A DNA stretch of 64,000 bases. Source: Myrica gale. Lineage: Eukaryota > Streptophyta > Magnoliopsida > Fagales > Myricaceae. The notes beneath the pieces are model-generated. The model worked only from the letters and a program-made list of their open reading frames with translations, was not told where the DNA came from and searched no databases. A program made the translations under genes and the position numbers. Where the stretch lies: NCBI GenBank assembly GCA_963930655.1, contig OZ005603.1:10625001-10689000 (forward strand), written 5' to 3'. Position 1 is the stretch's first letter. Each line of letters starts with the position of its first letter. Shown one piece after another: positions 20,001 to 32,700 of this stretch.

Positions 20001-21937
20001 CTTCTTTTGCGAGCTTAAAGCTTGATGAGCTCATTGAACTGGATATACCCTTGCTTTGATCTACTTCTTGAGATATTAAACCTTAACAACATGGAAGAAG
20101 CTTCTGCTTCCAATCTTTTGGTGTAACGATGACGTAAAACTACAAGTCGAGGAATGCAATAAATTCCTCCAGAATCCATTTCTGTGATATTTTTTGGGGA
20201 TCTTGTTAGCAGCTAGAGCTAACAGAGAGACTGGAATTGCAGCTGGGGCAAACCAACCACTTGCCTAGACCATTCTGGTTGCCAAGCTCACTGGCCCATC
20301 AGCATGAATTTCCAGTTGATCTCGGGTTTGGAGGTATCCATCAAGACATGCAATTATGCATCGGTTGCTTACCAATCAAATTTACATAAAATTTTCTTTA
20401 AACGACGGATCGCATTTCTCATTGACTATAAGATCATTGTGATAGTGTGGATACTCGAATCAAATATCTGATATATATGCCTGCTTGGCTGTTAAGAGTC
20501 TATACACACCAAAGATAGCGCTTTGTACAGTACAACATTTTCGGTATTTAGTGACAAAAAATTTCTTCACTAAAATACTATTTTCAATACTGGTAACAAT
20601 TTCATCTATATAGCCCGTCTCAATACTCATTCGCTACCAAAAAAAAAAAAAAAAAATCCAAAATCGTCGATTTTTCACAAGTTAGATAACAGTACAAAAA
20701 AAAACTTTGCCGAATCCAAAATAAATAACTTCAAAAATAGAAGATTATAAAAAAATTTCAGGGGCGTGTAATAAAATACAAAAATCACTTATAAAATTTA
20801 ATTTAAAATAATAATAAAATTATACCTAATTCAAGAAATTAACTTAAAAATAGTAACATCACAAGACAAAATTGAGGGGACATGTAATAAAAAAAATTCA
20901 CTTAAACAAAAATAGTCTACAAACATCAGAAACAAATGATAAAACAATTTCACCTAAGTAAAAAAAAACTGAAAATAGAAAAATTAAGGGTTTCAGACAA
21001 ATTAAATATGGTTGGCATTGTAGTCATTTTCGCATCACTTAACATGGGCAATATAGTCTTTCACTCGTCTAATTTTTTTGTCATTTCTAATGGAGCTTAG
21101 AGGGGAATTTCGGTCTGTCTACATGGGCAAATCAAATGGCCGAATTTTTTTTTTCACAAATTATGGTGTGGTACAGACAAATTAAAATTTGAGGGGCACT
21201 TCAATTTTCAAGTATAAATATGGGGTGTAGTATGATATTTCCTCTAAGAAGAACTATAGTTATATGAACCCATAAAAAACTGATTCATCTGTATGAAGTC
21301 CATCGATTTGATTGTGAAGATGTTGAAAAACAGTAAAGGTTCCTTCTTTAGGTTCCATGGGGTGGGTTAAGTGAGGCATTATATTGGACATCCTAGATAA
21401 AAAAAAAAACTCACCCGGTGAAGTTCATAAAACTAAACATGATTTGTTTTGGTAACAAGAGAAACTCGTTGGAGTCAAACTTTGTACGATGTGACCAAGC
21501 TTGGAATGCAACAACAAAAATCTCAAATATGTGTGTAAATGAAGTGGTGTGGAAACAAATCTCAAATATGTGTGTGCATATATGAATGAAGTGGTGGGAA
21601 TGCATGTGGTGGATCGAACTCACTCACTCGAATGTTTTTCTCCAAGCCGTCTGACCACACCTTGGGTATTGTTAGATTGTGTAGTTTTTTTTTTTCATCT
21701 TGTACTTTCTTTTCATCCATCAAGAGTTTTGATTCATCCTTTTTATTTTTTTTCTAAGTAAAAAAAGTAGAGGGGGCAACCATTGCAGGGTACCTTCATT
21801 GGGCGTGACCATAAAAATCTCCACTCGTTATAAAATTTTTAAATTTAATCATAATTACTATTTATGAAAAGAAAGACAGTCACCAAAACTCTATAAAATT
21901 GCAATTAAAAGCGAAAAGGATTTTATCCAAATATCTC
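20001..21937. other. AT-rich intergenic DNA with repeat traces
   Basis: No gene is recognised. tttagtgac...ttcactaaa near 20559-20586 is a small inverted pair like those near the ends of some plant CACTA or MITE elements. A poly-A run lies at about 20640. 21250-21325 is related to the region just upstream of the NLR, lacking the LINE 3'-end insert found there. 21405-21620 has a short repeated phrase (tctcaaatatgtgtg). Confidence 0.4.
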
Positions 21938-24900
21938 TGTGAGACCCCGATTTTAATTCTGTCAATTTAATTCTTATGACTCCTTAAGTGTGTACTACTC
22001 TAAGTATTGAGGAATGTAAGTATGGTTGAATTAATTTAAAGCCATGACTAGGTGGAATTTGCCCCTAGCATTATGTGCATCTTTAATTATAACTGAATTG
22101 GTGTATAAATTCAAGTATTTGGGGATTTATTAAGCTGATCATTTTTATTGTTGGAGTATATTATATCCCTAAGATTTGAAGGAATTTTAATTAAGGGTTT
22201 GATTTTTGAAAAATGCATGATTTCTAGAAATGAAGTGGGAAGGCATGTTAGGGCTAATTTTAATAATGAAGTGGCAAAAAAGAAAATAAGTTTTCTTGAG
22301 GGGCAGAAAAGGAAAAAGAGGGGAGAAATGGAGGAGAAAAAGGGAAAGAAGGGGGAAGGGCAATTTTGCCTTTTCCCTTCCCCCAAACCTCACGTATAAG
22401 GCATCCCCCTCCCCAAACCGCACAACCCATTTCCCATTTGCCCTAACTCCCACCCAAACAAGAAAAGGAGAAGAAGAAAAGAAAGAGAAGGGAGAAGAAA
22501 GAGAAGGAGAAGAAGAAGGAGAAGAAGAAAAGAAAGAGAAGGAAGAGAAAGAGAAGGAGAAGAAGAAGGAAGAAGGAGAAAAGAAAGAGAAGGAAGAGAA
22601 AGAGAAGGAGAAGAAGAAGGAAGAAGGAGAAGAAGAAAAGAAAGAGAAGGAAGAGAAAGAGAAGGAGAAGAAGAAAAGAAAGAGAAGGAAGAGAAGGAGA
22701 AGAAAAGAAAGAGAGAGAGAAGGAGGTGAGTGGTTTTGGCCGGCCAAGCCATACCCATCTTCACTCATTTCTCTTTTCTTTTGATGGATTGTTGGTTTTC
22801 TCTTTGTACATATACGTTGTGTTCATGTGTTCTTTGAAGAAAATGTAGATATGTACATGCTTTCTTTGAAGATAGTGTAGATCTTGCAAGTGTTTAAGGG
22901 TAGTATAGATTTTACATGAAAACATGGGGAAAAATGGCTAGATCTGAAATGAGGGTTCAAGAGAAATCGTTTATGTACTCTAAGTGTTTGATAAAAGGTC
23001 TAAGAGAGGATTGAAACCTATTTTGAGCATGTATGGTCGAATCTATGGGTTGATGCATTAGGTTGTATGCATATGAGTCTTGTTGAAAACCACCAAACCC
23101 TAAGTGTTCGATATATGGTCAAATCTGAAAGATGTTCAAGAGAACAAATGATACACCCTAGGTGTTTGATAAAAAGCCTCAAAGAAATGTGTAAATGCAA
23201 TAGTTTTAGCATGATGAAGATGAAATCATGGTTTTGTTGTAAACTTTGAATTGGAGTTGTAAAAGTGGGAAGAATATGAGAGAATGATTGTTGCTATGAG
23301 ATGTTAAGTTAGCCTTGGATGTTGGTTGTGACATGAAGAAATTAGGGTTTTGGTTGTTGGAAGTTTGGAAGGTTAAGAAAATTATTGTTGTTGCTGAAAT
23401 TTACCTATGCAGATTTCTAGACTCGAATTGAGAATGTGTTTTGATGCATTTGTGATTATCCCTTGATCTTAAGTGGATCCTAGATTGTAGGCCTAGGAAA
23501 TAGGAAGATTTTAAGCCGTACCTTGGATGATTCCGATAACTATCGAGTGAGATATGCATTGTCTAAGGCCCGTACGTCAAGCTGCCAGCAGCCCTGCACG
23601 TCCGGAATGTTAGCTCATTTCGAATATCTTTTGAGGGATCATTTTAAGTAAAAATTTTACGAGGTTGGTCTTGAATTTTAAGTTTAAGAAAGAGGAACAT
23701 TTTAAGGTAAATTTCGTATGATTTAGAGGTGTAATGAATGAGTTGTGGTATTTTGAAAATGGAGGGTCGAGCTGGAATCAGCAACAGGGTTGATGTAGGA
23801 TTTTCGCCTAATATGAAGTGTTTGTGAAACTGTATAGCACATTCTGCTGTTGTGAATTTTACCTTCAATCTTGACCTATGAAAGCTGAATATTTCAAAAT
23901 AAATTTCATGTAATTTGGAGTCATGGTTTTGAAGTTATGAATTTTTAAGTTGAAGACGTCGAGAATGACCGCTTAGAAGTTCTCAGCAGCTTGTATTTTT
24001 GAGTAAATGTTTTGAAAGGCAAATGAGCTCCAAATTTCTTAGAATTTTGATACGTTTTGAAAATTTGTGTAAGGATCAGCTTATAATCAAATTCTTATGG
24101 CTTCGGCATCCTTAAGAGAATACTTTACATTGTAAGATCATTATGGGGAAAAATACAATAGCTCTAGTTGAAGAGATGGACTCATGGTTTTGCTGGAAAA
24201 CTTGAGTTGGAGTGTGAAAAATAGAGTCTTGAGTATGGGGTTGTAAAAGGAGAGCATTTTAAGACAAATTTGGTGTGTTTTGGAAGTATAACCCGTGAGT
24301 TGTGCTTGAAAAAGAGTTAGGCGCTCGGCAGACACTCAAGCGATTTGCATACAGAGACTTTTCACCCGACCAGCGCTCGAGCTCCGCTCGAACGGCTTCA
24401 TCCGAATTTCAAGAAAATTTTCTTAAGTTTTCTAGTTTCCTATTGACCTATCGAGAGACCCCACTAGGGTTTTTACTTAAGGAAATACCTAGCGTTGTAA
24501 GATGACCAACTAGAGGTCAAGAATACGGACGATTTTGTATGATGAAGTGTGAGTAATTGATTGATTACTCTATACGTCTAGTGAGCCTTTGAATAACACT
24601 AGTATGATCCATTGTAGGTAACGTGACGTCCACCACTCAAGCAAGCAAATGTAAGAGGAGCTTACGTTTGTAAGTGAAAACTTACTTTTTATGAAAACTG
24701 GAATGATACGCAGCACGTTTTTATGAACAAGCATAACATGTTATTTTATCAAGCATAACATGTTTATAACCAAGTATGATAAGATATTTTTCATCAAGCA
24801 TGACATAACACACGCATTTGCATGAAAACATGGAAGAAGTTTTTGTGCAAATGAAAGGATGAAAGTTTTATGTGATAATCATTATCACGCATGACACATC

Positions 24901-26186
24901 ATAAGCATTTGCATGATTTTCTTGAAAGGAAAAGAAAGATCTGTGCAAATGAAAGCAAGAAAGTTTTATGACAAGTTAAGTTAAGGGGCTATGGTCGGCA
25001 CCGTACCATCAAGATGGGCTCTCATACCGAAGGACGAATGCGAGAAGATTGAGTGAATCCTAAGAGGTAGTGCAACCACACTGAAGGAAAAATGTGAGAA
25101 GGTGTGAACCTCCAAGGGTCGTGTCTAGCCATCAGGCCTGGGGCAACTACGGGCTAGCTCGACTAAATGAAAAGTCCCCAAGGGTAAGGGAGACGGTTTC
25201 GATGGGAACGCACAACCCTGACTTCAGGGGTTAAATGGAGCTCAAGTAGCTCACAAGTTATGAATGAACTATTTTCAAGGATCATGAGTCAAATTCAAGT
25301 GCATGAGCAAGTTTTACGATCAAGGGTCATGAGCCAAAAGCAAGTGCATGTGCATATGCAGATGCACACATGAAGCATACATGCATATCAAGAAGTCATG
25401 ATCATGCATGAAGCACATTATGTTCCTAGTGCATGATTACAAGCGCATGATTTCAAGTTATGTTTTCAAGCTATGGTACTAGTGCATGATTACAAGATTA
25501 TGAATTCAAGTTCATGCTAAAAATTTCATGATATCAAGTTATGTTTTCAAGCTATGGTACTAGTGCATGATTAGAAGATTATGAATTCAAGTTCAAATTT
25601 ACAAGTTTACAAGTTCAAGTTTATAAGTTCAGGTTCATAATTTAAGTTCATGTTTACAAGTTCTTTTCCTTACTGAGTCGTTTGACTCACAGTTTTCAAA
25701 ATGTATCATTCCAGGTTTGCCAGGTGACAGGAGTCTTGAGGATTTCCTGACTTAGTAAGTAGTAGATTGTAATGTTGTTGGTCATAGGTCTTTGGGAATG
25801 TATTATGGGTCAAGAGTTGAAGAATGTTCATGAAGCCTTAAGAGTACTTGATATCCCACTGAGGCAGCAGGATGCTAAACAATATTGTAAGGTATATAAG
25901 GATTTAAGATGTTATGAGTAAGTCAATATGAAGAGGATTCGATGGAATCCCTTAGATCATGTACTTCAGTTGTGCAGTCATGCGATGTCATTAAGACGCT
26001 TACCTTATTTTGAGGAAGTCGTTTTGCGTAAGTTGAAGTTTATGGTAAATCTATTTGGTCGTCTCTCTCAGTTGTATGTGTAAAAAAAAATTCGCTGCTT
26101 GATTAAGAGAAAACGCTGGAACATTCATTAAGTTGATGTTCGCGACTGTCATTAACCCCCTTCGAGCTAGCGTTCGGGGCGTAACA
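21938..26186 (+). mobile_element. 4.25-kb solo LTR (or LTR-only derivative) with perfect 5-bp target duplication
   Basis: Begins TGTGAGACCCCG and ends CGGGGCGTAACA, imperfect inverted ends of LTR type (TG...CA), flanked by atctc at 21933-21937 and 26187-26191. No internal LTR pair, primer site, gag or pol is visible, so it is best read as a solo LTR of a Gypsy-like family with very long LTRs; orientation is arbitrary. Inside are a GA-rich tract (about 22455-22725), degenerate internal repeats (for example aagctatggtactagtgcat at 25468 and 25550, and related phrases near 23640, 23880 and 24230) and a GC-rich patch near 23570-23620. Confidence 0.8.
22455..22725. repeat. Purine-only GAA/GGA-rich tract
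   Basis: About 270 bases of almost pure A/G on the plus strand, built from gaga, agaagaag and gaaggagaag units. It produces spurious Ser/Phe- or Lys/Glu-rich ORFs on both strands, none credible. It lies within the long solo-LTR-like element. Confidence 0.9.
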
Positions 26187-26630
26187 ATCTCTAACTTCTA
26201 TGTACGTTCTTTGAGTGTCCTTTTTAATACTATCAAACCAACTGACCAGTCTAGTGGGTCGGGTCTTGATTCATTCTCACATGTCGGGGAAAGTATTACA
26301 TAGCGTTTGGGTATAAAATTGTATGTTGATGTTAACAAGGTGTATTGAAATTGATGAATACATGATAAAAATAAAAATAAAAATTTGAAGTGTAATTGGT
26401 AAAATAAAATTTTACCAACCCAATCGCTAAGTTATTCTTTTTTAAATCTTATTAACTCATTGGTTAGGCGTTGTATACGAAATGCATGAAAAGAAAAGAG
26501 ATGCAAAGGATAGAAGTGTAATTAAAGAAAGTATAATTTTGCTTAGGAAAAAACATAAAGTAAACTAGGACAAGAGGGCCGAGAAGTAAAATAATCTCAT
26601 TTCCGATTCCCTCCTTAACACGACATCGTA

Positions 26631-26683
26631 GATCCGAAGCCGAGAATTGAGAAAAAGAAAAAAGAAAAAGATCCGAAGCCGAG
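26631..26683 (+). mobile_element. 25-bp A-rich insert with 14-bp flanking repeats in the ARPC2A 5' region
   Basis: gatccgaagccgag at 26631-26644 and 26670-26683 flank aattgag followed by an A-rich run with G interruptions. It has the layout of a minimal retroinsertion and lies about 60-110 bases upstream of the ARPC2A start codon, probably in its 5' UTR or core promoter. Slippage duplication is the alternative. Confidence 0.55.
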
Positions 26684-26743
26684 GCAATAGTCTGCTCTCT
26701 CCGACACGCAGCGAAGAGAGAGGAAGGGAGAGGATTTGAATCG

Positions 26744-29700
26744 ATGATACTGTTGCAATCTCATTCAAGATTTCTCCTTCAGACGTTGTTGAATCAGGTG
26801 CAGAAGTGCGTTCCCTATCTCTTGATCTTTAGGAATTAGGAGAGGGCTCTGCGCATAATTGTACTTTTTTGAATTCATATTTCAGTTACTTGTGCCTATA
26901 CGACACTTTTATGGATCTATTTAACCATTTGCGACGATGCTGAGGTTTACGGCAGTGCTCATTCGTCTTTTAGTTGCTTATCACTAGGTCACTGACAAGA
27001 AAACGGTCCACGAAACCTAAAGTGAGTCTGTTACTCAAAAGACTGCTCAGCTTGCTAATATGTCAGATTTTTTTCTCTGCAGTCTTGAAAAAGCAGTTGA
27101 AGTGGATTACCACTGGGTTGAGTTTGATGATGTTCGTTATCATATCCAGGTGATTTAACTTCACGAACTTTTCAGTTCAACAATTCTGCTGAAGGCATTA
27201 GAATAAGTAACTAAAGATATTGAGTTCATTTTGTTAGTTATCTAGTGTTTATTTGAATCTGGTAGTTTTGTCATGTGAAGCATGGGTTTTGGACTTACTC
27301 ATCCGTGCCAATAATTTATTGTAGGTGTCGATGAAGAATCCACATATCTTGCTGCTATCAGTGTCATTACCCACCCCTCCTCCTGAAGCCATTTTTTTTG
27401 GTGGACTTCCATTTGGAGCTATTGAAGCTATAAAAGCAGCATACAGTGTGCTTGTTCAAATCCTTGATCCTCCAAGGGATGGGTTTAATCTCACATTGAA
27501 ACTGAATCTGTCAAAACTTCCACCAGATGAAGGTTCAACGAGTTCCTTTTCTAAGGTCATTAATTGTTAGCTTGCTATGAATATGCAGAAACGTTTAGGA
27601 TCAGTGTTCAACATATCTATCATTGCTTCAATTTTTTGAGATTATGACAAGTATTTTTTTTCTTGCAAAAGGTTTCGTAACAGCTACGCTGTTCATTTAT
27701 TGCATCTGTAGAAGTTTTGTGTCGAAGATCAGTTCCAGTGAAATGTTGCGGAGTTATAATTGAAATTATATATCATGCACGAAGAAGTTAGGAAGTTTGG
27801 AACTGTAAAGACTCATTTGGTGTAATAAAGTGTCCATGATTTTATGTGTAACTACACAGATAATGATTATTTAGTCCATGGAAATTGGCATAGGAATTAA
27901 AGAGATTATGAGTCATTTGGCAATATTTATCATATAGGAATTAAGCCTATTGTCCTCCTTCAATTGAGGTTTATTTAAGTTGTATTATTCAATGCTTTTG
28001 GCTGAACTGATTCTGGTTTGTGCTTCTTTAGGTCTGATGGATGTTTTCTTTGTACAGGGTTGCCCTGTGCTTTCTTATTTGATGTTTCTCTTAACCCCTT
28101 GCAGATAGAAAAACAAAAAACCTGGAAAGGGGGAAAAAAGAAAAGATAAAATCAGCCGGTACAATGGTTGCAAGTATTCAATATGTCATCTTTCTTTCAT
28201 GAGGATCTCGTTTGATTAAGATATTATGTCTATCCAGGCTTAGGAAATGAACAATAGCTAGATAAATTAGCATATTCCCAGGCCCTTTGCTCATTCAGAC
28301 CTTGCAATATTTGGCAATGGGGTCATCCTGGACCACCTGTGAATGCTTAAAGTCAGGGCCCCCAAGGGCTCTATACATCCAATCATCTGCATGTTTGTGC
28401 ATAGCAAGAAAAAGCAATATTATTGAAAATATAATTAAGTGCCCTTATTTTGATGCTAACAACTAGAGGATCATGGAAAAGCAGCCTTAGATAGCAAATA
28501 AATGTTGATCTACTGTTTAACGTCAATCTGGGGGCCTAATTGGATCCTTCTTGAACACTCTAGATGCTGTTTTCTGTGGCTTTGCATTAGCAAGTTGCTG
28601 ATATAACCTTATTGGTGTTTCCTATGCCTTGCATGTTTCCGTTTGTTTACATCAGTGAGCTGCTAATATAGTGACATGGTGTTTCCACTGCTTAATACCT
28701 TTTTTCCTGACTTTTCCCACCATTAAACCCTTCCCGTGGTACCCAGCAGTAACTGCTGCTTTGTAAATCCTTTAACAACAGTTCTCACTAATTGTATTAC
28801 CCTGTTGTCCTATCAATAGAAATCTCTTGAGAGGATGTGGTCCATGCACCCTGTGCTTGTTATCTTTTTTGCTTAATAAATTTTATATTTCTTCCCTCAC
28901 CCAAAAAAAATTCTCATTAAGGGTCTCTTAATTGGCATCTGAGGATCATTTTGGGGTCCTGTTGATAGAAGGTAACCTGTTCATGCTATTGGTGAGCTAA
29001 ACCCTCATTTGGGTCCCGAGTGAGTTGTTGCAGATGGTGGAGATGACATGGACCATGCTTAGGAATGAGTCAAGTAATTCAAGTAGAGTGTTATTGAGTG
29101 CAGTTTGATGGATTTGGAAGGAGAAAGGCATACACTTTTTTAATATTTGAACATTAATCTTCTCTTCTGGGAAGACGAACAAAGATTGACTTCTTTTTGT
29201 TCTACCCTCTGAAATACAAAGGTTGCCTTCCTCGTTTATCTCATGCTCTGGGAATAGAGTTCACTGAACTTGTACTGTATGTGAATAGTTTTAGTACTCT
29301 GTAACTCAGAAAGGTGAAGCTTCGTTTTCATGGGTGCTTTCAGTAACAATGACAGGGTTGGGAGTTCTGGTGTTTTATGGAACCATAGAGGCAATTGATT
29401 GCTGCACTAGAAATTGTCTTGAGTTAAGGTTATGCGGTTAAGGCAAGGGTTTAATGTCTTTGCTTGGTCTTGAATACACTGAGATGCGATTCCTTGTACA
29501 TTGTGGAGATATTGTCAACTTAGGAGAGGCAGTGGTGATAAATATTGGAGCTTCCTCCTTTTGATGTTTGCTGTTTGGTAGTGATTCAGAGTCTGGACTT
29601 TAATATTCTAATGAGTTGAAAGCCTAAGATATCAATCAACATAACATTCATGCCTTTTCCATATCTATGGTAAACTTGTACTATAGCTGTACCATGGTGA

Positions 29701-32700
29701 ATTATATATACCTTTAAAGTCACAAAAGCTGTAATTTCTGACTTTAAAGGCTTAACATACCCTCTGAACTGCTAGTCTTCAAATCCAGGTAATGTTATCA
29801 TAATGCAAATCCTTTTGGCTTTTTCGCCTCTTTTTTACCCCTGTGCGGGGTTGGGTTGGGGTGGGGTGGGGGTGTTGGGGTATGAACACTTCGAGTCCAT
29901 TGATCAGTTACTGATGACAACACTCAACTCTCATTCCAAAATCCTCTTCATCTACCCTTGGTAACTTTTATACATTGCTACAGTGGACATTTGCAACATT
30001 ATGTTGTTAAAAGCTAAAGATCGTTTGCAGGTGTGCAAATTGTCTTTCGTTAAGATAAACAAACATTGAGTAACTGGTTGCTGCACCTACTGTTTTGAAG
30101 CTTTCTTCCCCTTTACCACCGCACTTTGTTTGCCACACATATTGGTCTGAAGCGTTATTGGTTTTCTGTATTCCTCTATTCTACCTTGCAGTATGGGGCT
30201 TCTATGCAGTTAGGAATGCTCGACGATTCTAAAACACTTGTCGTCATATGAAAAAATTTAAGTTTGGTTTCACCTTGCATATAGAACCCAAGAATGGTTA
30301 AATTCTGTAATCTATCTTTGTTCAAGATTGGTTCCATATAGTTTTAGAACATACAGGGTGCTTTTTGTTTTTGCTTTTCTGGAAGTTTTGACACTTATTT
30401 TGGTTGATGTGTGCAGAGTACAGACATGCTCTTTTGGTAAAGATTGCTTCTGTGAGGGAAATAGTAATTGGTGCTCCATTGAGAGTAATTCTAAAACAGC
30501 TTGCTTCAAGGAGAGTTGCTCCTAATATGGATCGGCTTGTTGCCATTGTGCATCGGTCAAATGAGTCTTTTTACCTTATTCCTGAGGTAACAATATGATC
30601 TTAACAGGTTGACCTGTTTTAGTTGCATACATGTTTTCTTCTTTAGAACTTTAAACAGCTCCATTTGACCTTGAGTTGTACAGAATAGTCATATGGACTG
30701 AGAAAGTATTTTCCTCTCTATTTCCCTAAGATCTTTCAAACATCACCTCAAGGCAGTATTAGCCACCATCTCCTAATGTTGGGACTGTCATGTCCATTTT
30801 CGGCCCCATATAAGTAGGGATTTTACTTAGGACTGTTTCCCCATTCTTGCATCTCAAGAACGTATAGACCTTGATGGGACCATATGATCATACATGCTTT
30901 ACGGACTTTCAAAATGTCTTTCAAGTATTCATAGTTGCATATAGAGTTCAAGTAAACCTATTCGATGTCCAAGTATGACTTATACATATTGAAATAATTG
31001 AATCGTACCAAGTTCCTAGACTTCAACATATAGATTCACATCAGGACAATTTTGCAATTAAAAGATTCGACCACCTCATGCTTATTAAACATAGCTCTTC
31101 TAAGGTTGATACACTTTAGGTGCAGGCTGATCTTTTAGCTGCATCAATATTATATCTCTTATTGAATATTTCCAAAATTCATCTAAAATGTCTTTGCGAT
31201 ACCGACCATTGATAACCTTAATTCTCACTTGTATATGTTTTCATTACTTCCAATAATTAGCAATATAAGGTTATCTATGTGAAATTTTGGCTGACAAATA
31301 TCATAATGGTTTCTAACAGGTAGAAAAGGTGACGGTGGTGTTTCCCATGAGATTTAAGGACTCCATAGATATTGTTTTTGCCACTTCCTTCCTGCAGGTA
31401 CAATAGATATACTCTAAATTTACTGGTTTAATGCTACACCCAAGTGGACTGGCACATTCTGTAGACGTGCTAGGAATGCCATTTGCATGTGGACGTAATA
31501 CAAATTTGCCTATGGTGATTCTGTTGCTGAGACTTGCAAACATACCTTTTCTGTTATGTTACCTTGAATCTGCTCTTAGATCTTTCTAGTTTTCACTTTC
31601 AAGGCTTTTAAACTCTTAGGAGTTTGTGGAAGCAAGGCGTACAGCTGGACTCAATAATGCCCCTTCTTGTTTGTGGTCTCCATCACCTCCTTTAGAGCTC
31701 AAGGGATCGCCTGCTGAAGCATTATTAGCGAATGCAGGATTTGTTACCTTTGGTAATGGGACACAATTGATCGAATTGGTTTTTTCCTTTTCTTTTTCTC
31801 CATTTCACAATTTCAAATGTTCAAATGGTGCAGTTATCTGCCCGCGTCATGTAGAAGGCAAAAAGCTGGACCGTTCAGTTTGGAGTTTATCAACGTTTCA
31901 TGCTTATGTTAGTTATCATGTTAAAGTGAGATTTCTTTCACGTAATTTGCCTGAATTCTTTCTTTCTTTATCTTAGAATTTTTCATGTCGTTTAGATACC
32001 TAGTACTAATTAAATGTAATGATTATCGTAAAATTAATTCTCTAGAAATGATTACATACCTGGAAATTGTGGAATAACGTAAACCTTAAAATCGATATAT
32101 GTGCATATCTTAGTCTCAATATTTATGGCAAAGAAAACAGTAAAGCACCTTCTTACACATTATTGCAGCACCATCTTACACGTTATTGCAGCACCTTCTT
32201 ACACTTATTGCATTTTCTAACTTTTTAAATGAGACACATACTGTGTTCCTGTTAGGTAAATATACATGTAATGGTTTTGTTCAGCAGGAGATGATACCTG
32301 TGTGAGTAGCTACAATTATTTGATTCTTTTGGATTGTTTTATTTATTTTATTACATCGGACAAGGTCTAACAATGGTGTCGAGTATTTGCCAATAATATG
32401 GGCTACTATTTTTCGTGTCATTATTGTTGCTGTATATGATGTCCTAGTGGGAAGTAGGGCTGTCCAAGATCCGGTCCGGGCCGGTTCGGTCCGGTTTGGC
32501 CGGCCAAACCGGAAATTTTTTAAAGCATATAGATCGGACCGGACCGGTCATATGACCGGTTTGGTCCGGTCCGGTCCCCGGTTTAGCCGGTCCGGTCTGG
32601 GCCGGTTTGGGTCATGCCATTTTGGGCCGGTTTTGGGTTGGGTCATGCCATTTTGGGCCGGTTTTAGGGTTGGGCCTTGCCATTTTGGGCCAATTTCCAG

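Noticed and set aside
20559..20586. Inverted tttagtgac / ttcactaaa pair as a CACTA transposon end
   Set aside because: No CACTA terminus, partner end or 3-bp duplication could be found nearby.
22455..22725. Regular short repeats as a CRISPR-like array
   Set aside because: Simple purine repeats with no unique spacers, in a plant nuclear context.
22187..22784. Long Ser/Phe-rich minus ORFs and a Lys/Glu-rich plus ORF
   Set aside because: All are products of the purine-only tract, which leaves several frames open without coding meaning.
31626..31976. 116-residue ORF in ARPC2A
   Set aside because: It reads through introns 6 and 7; splice sites at 31753, 31833 and 31926 give the family-matching exons instead.
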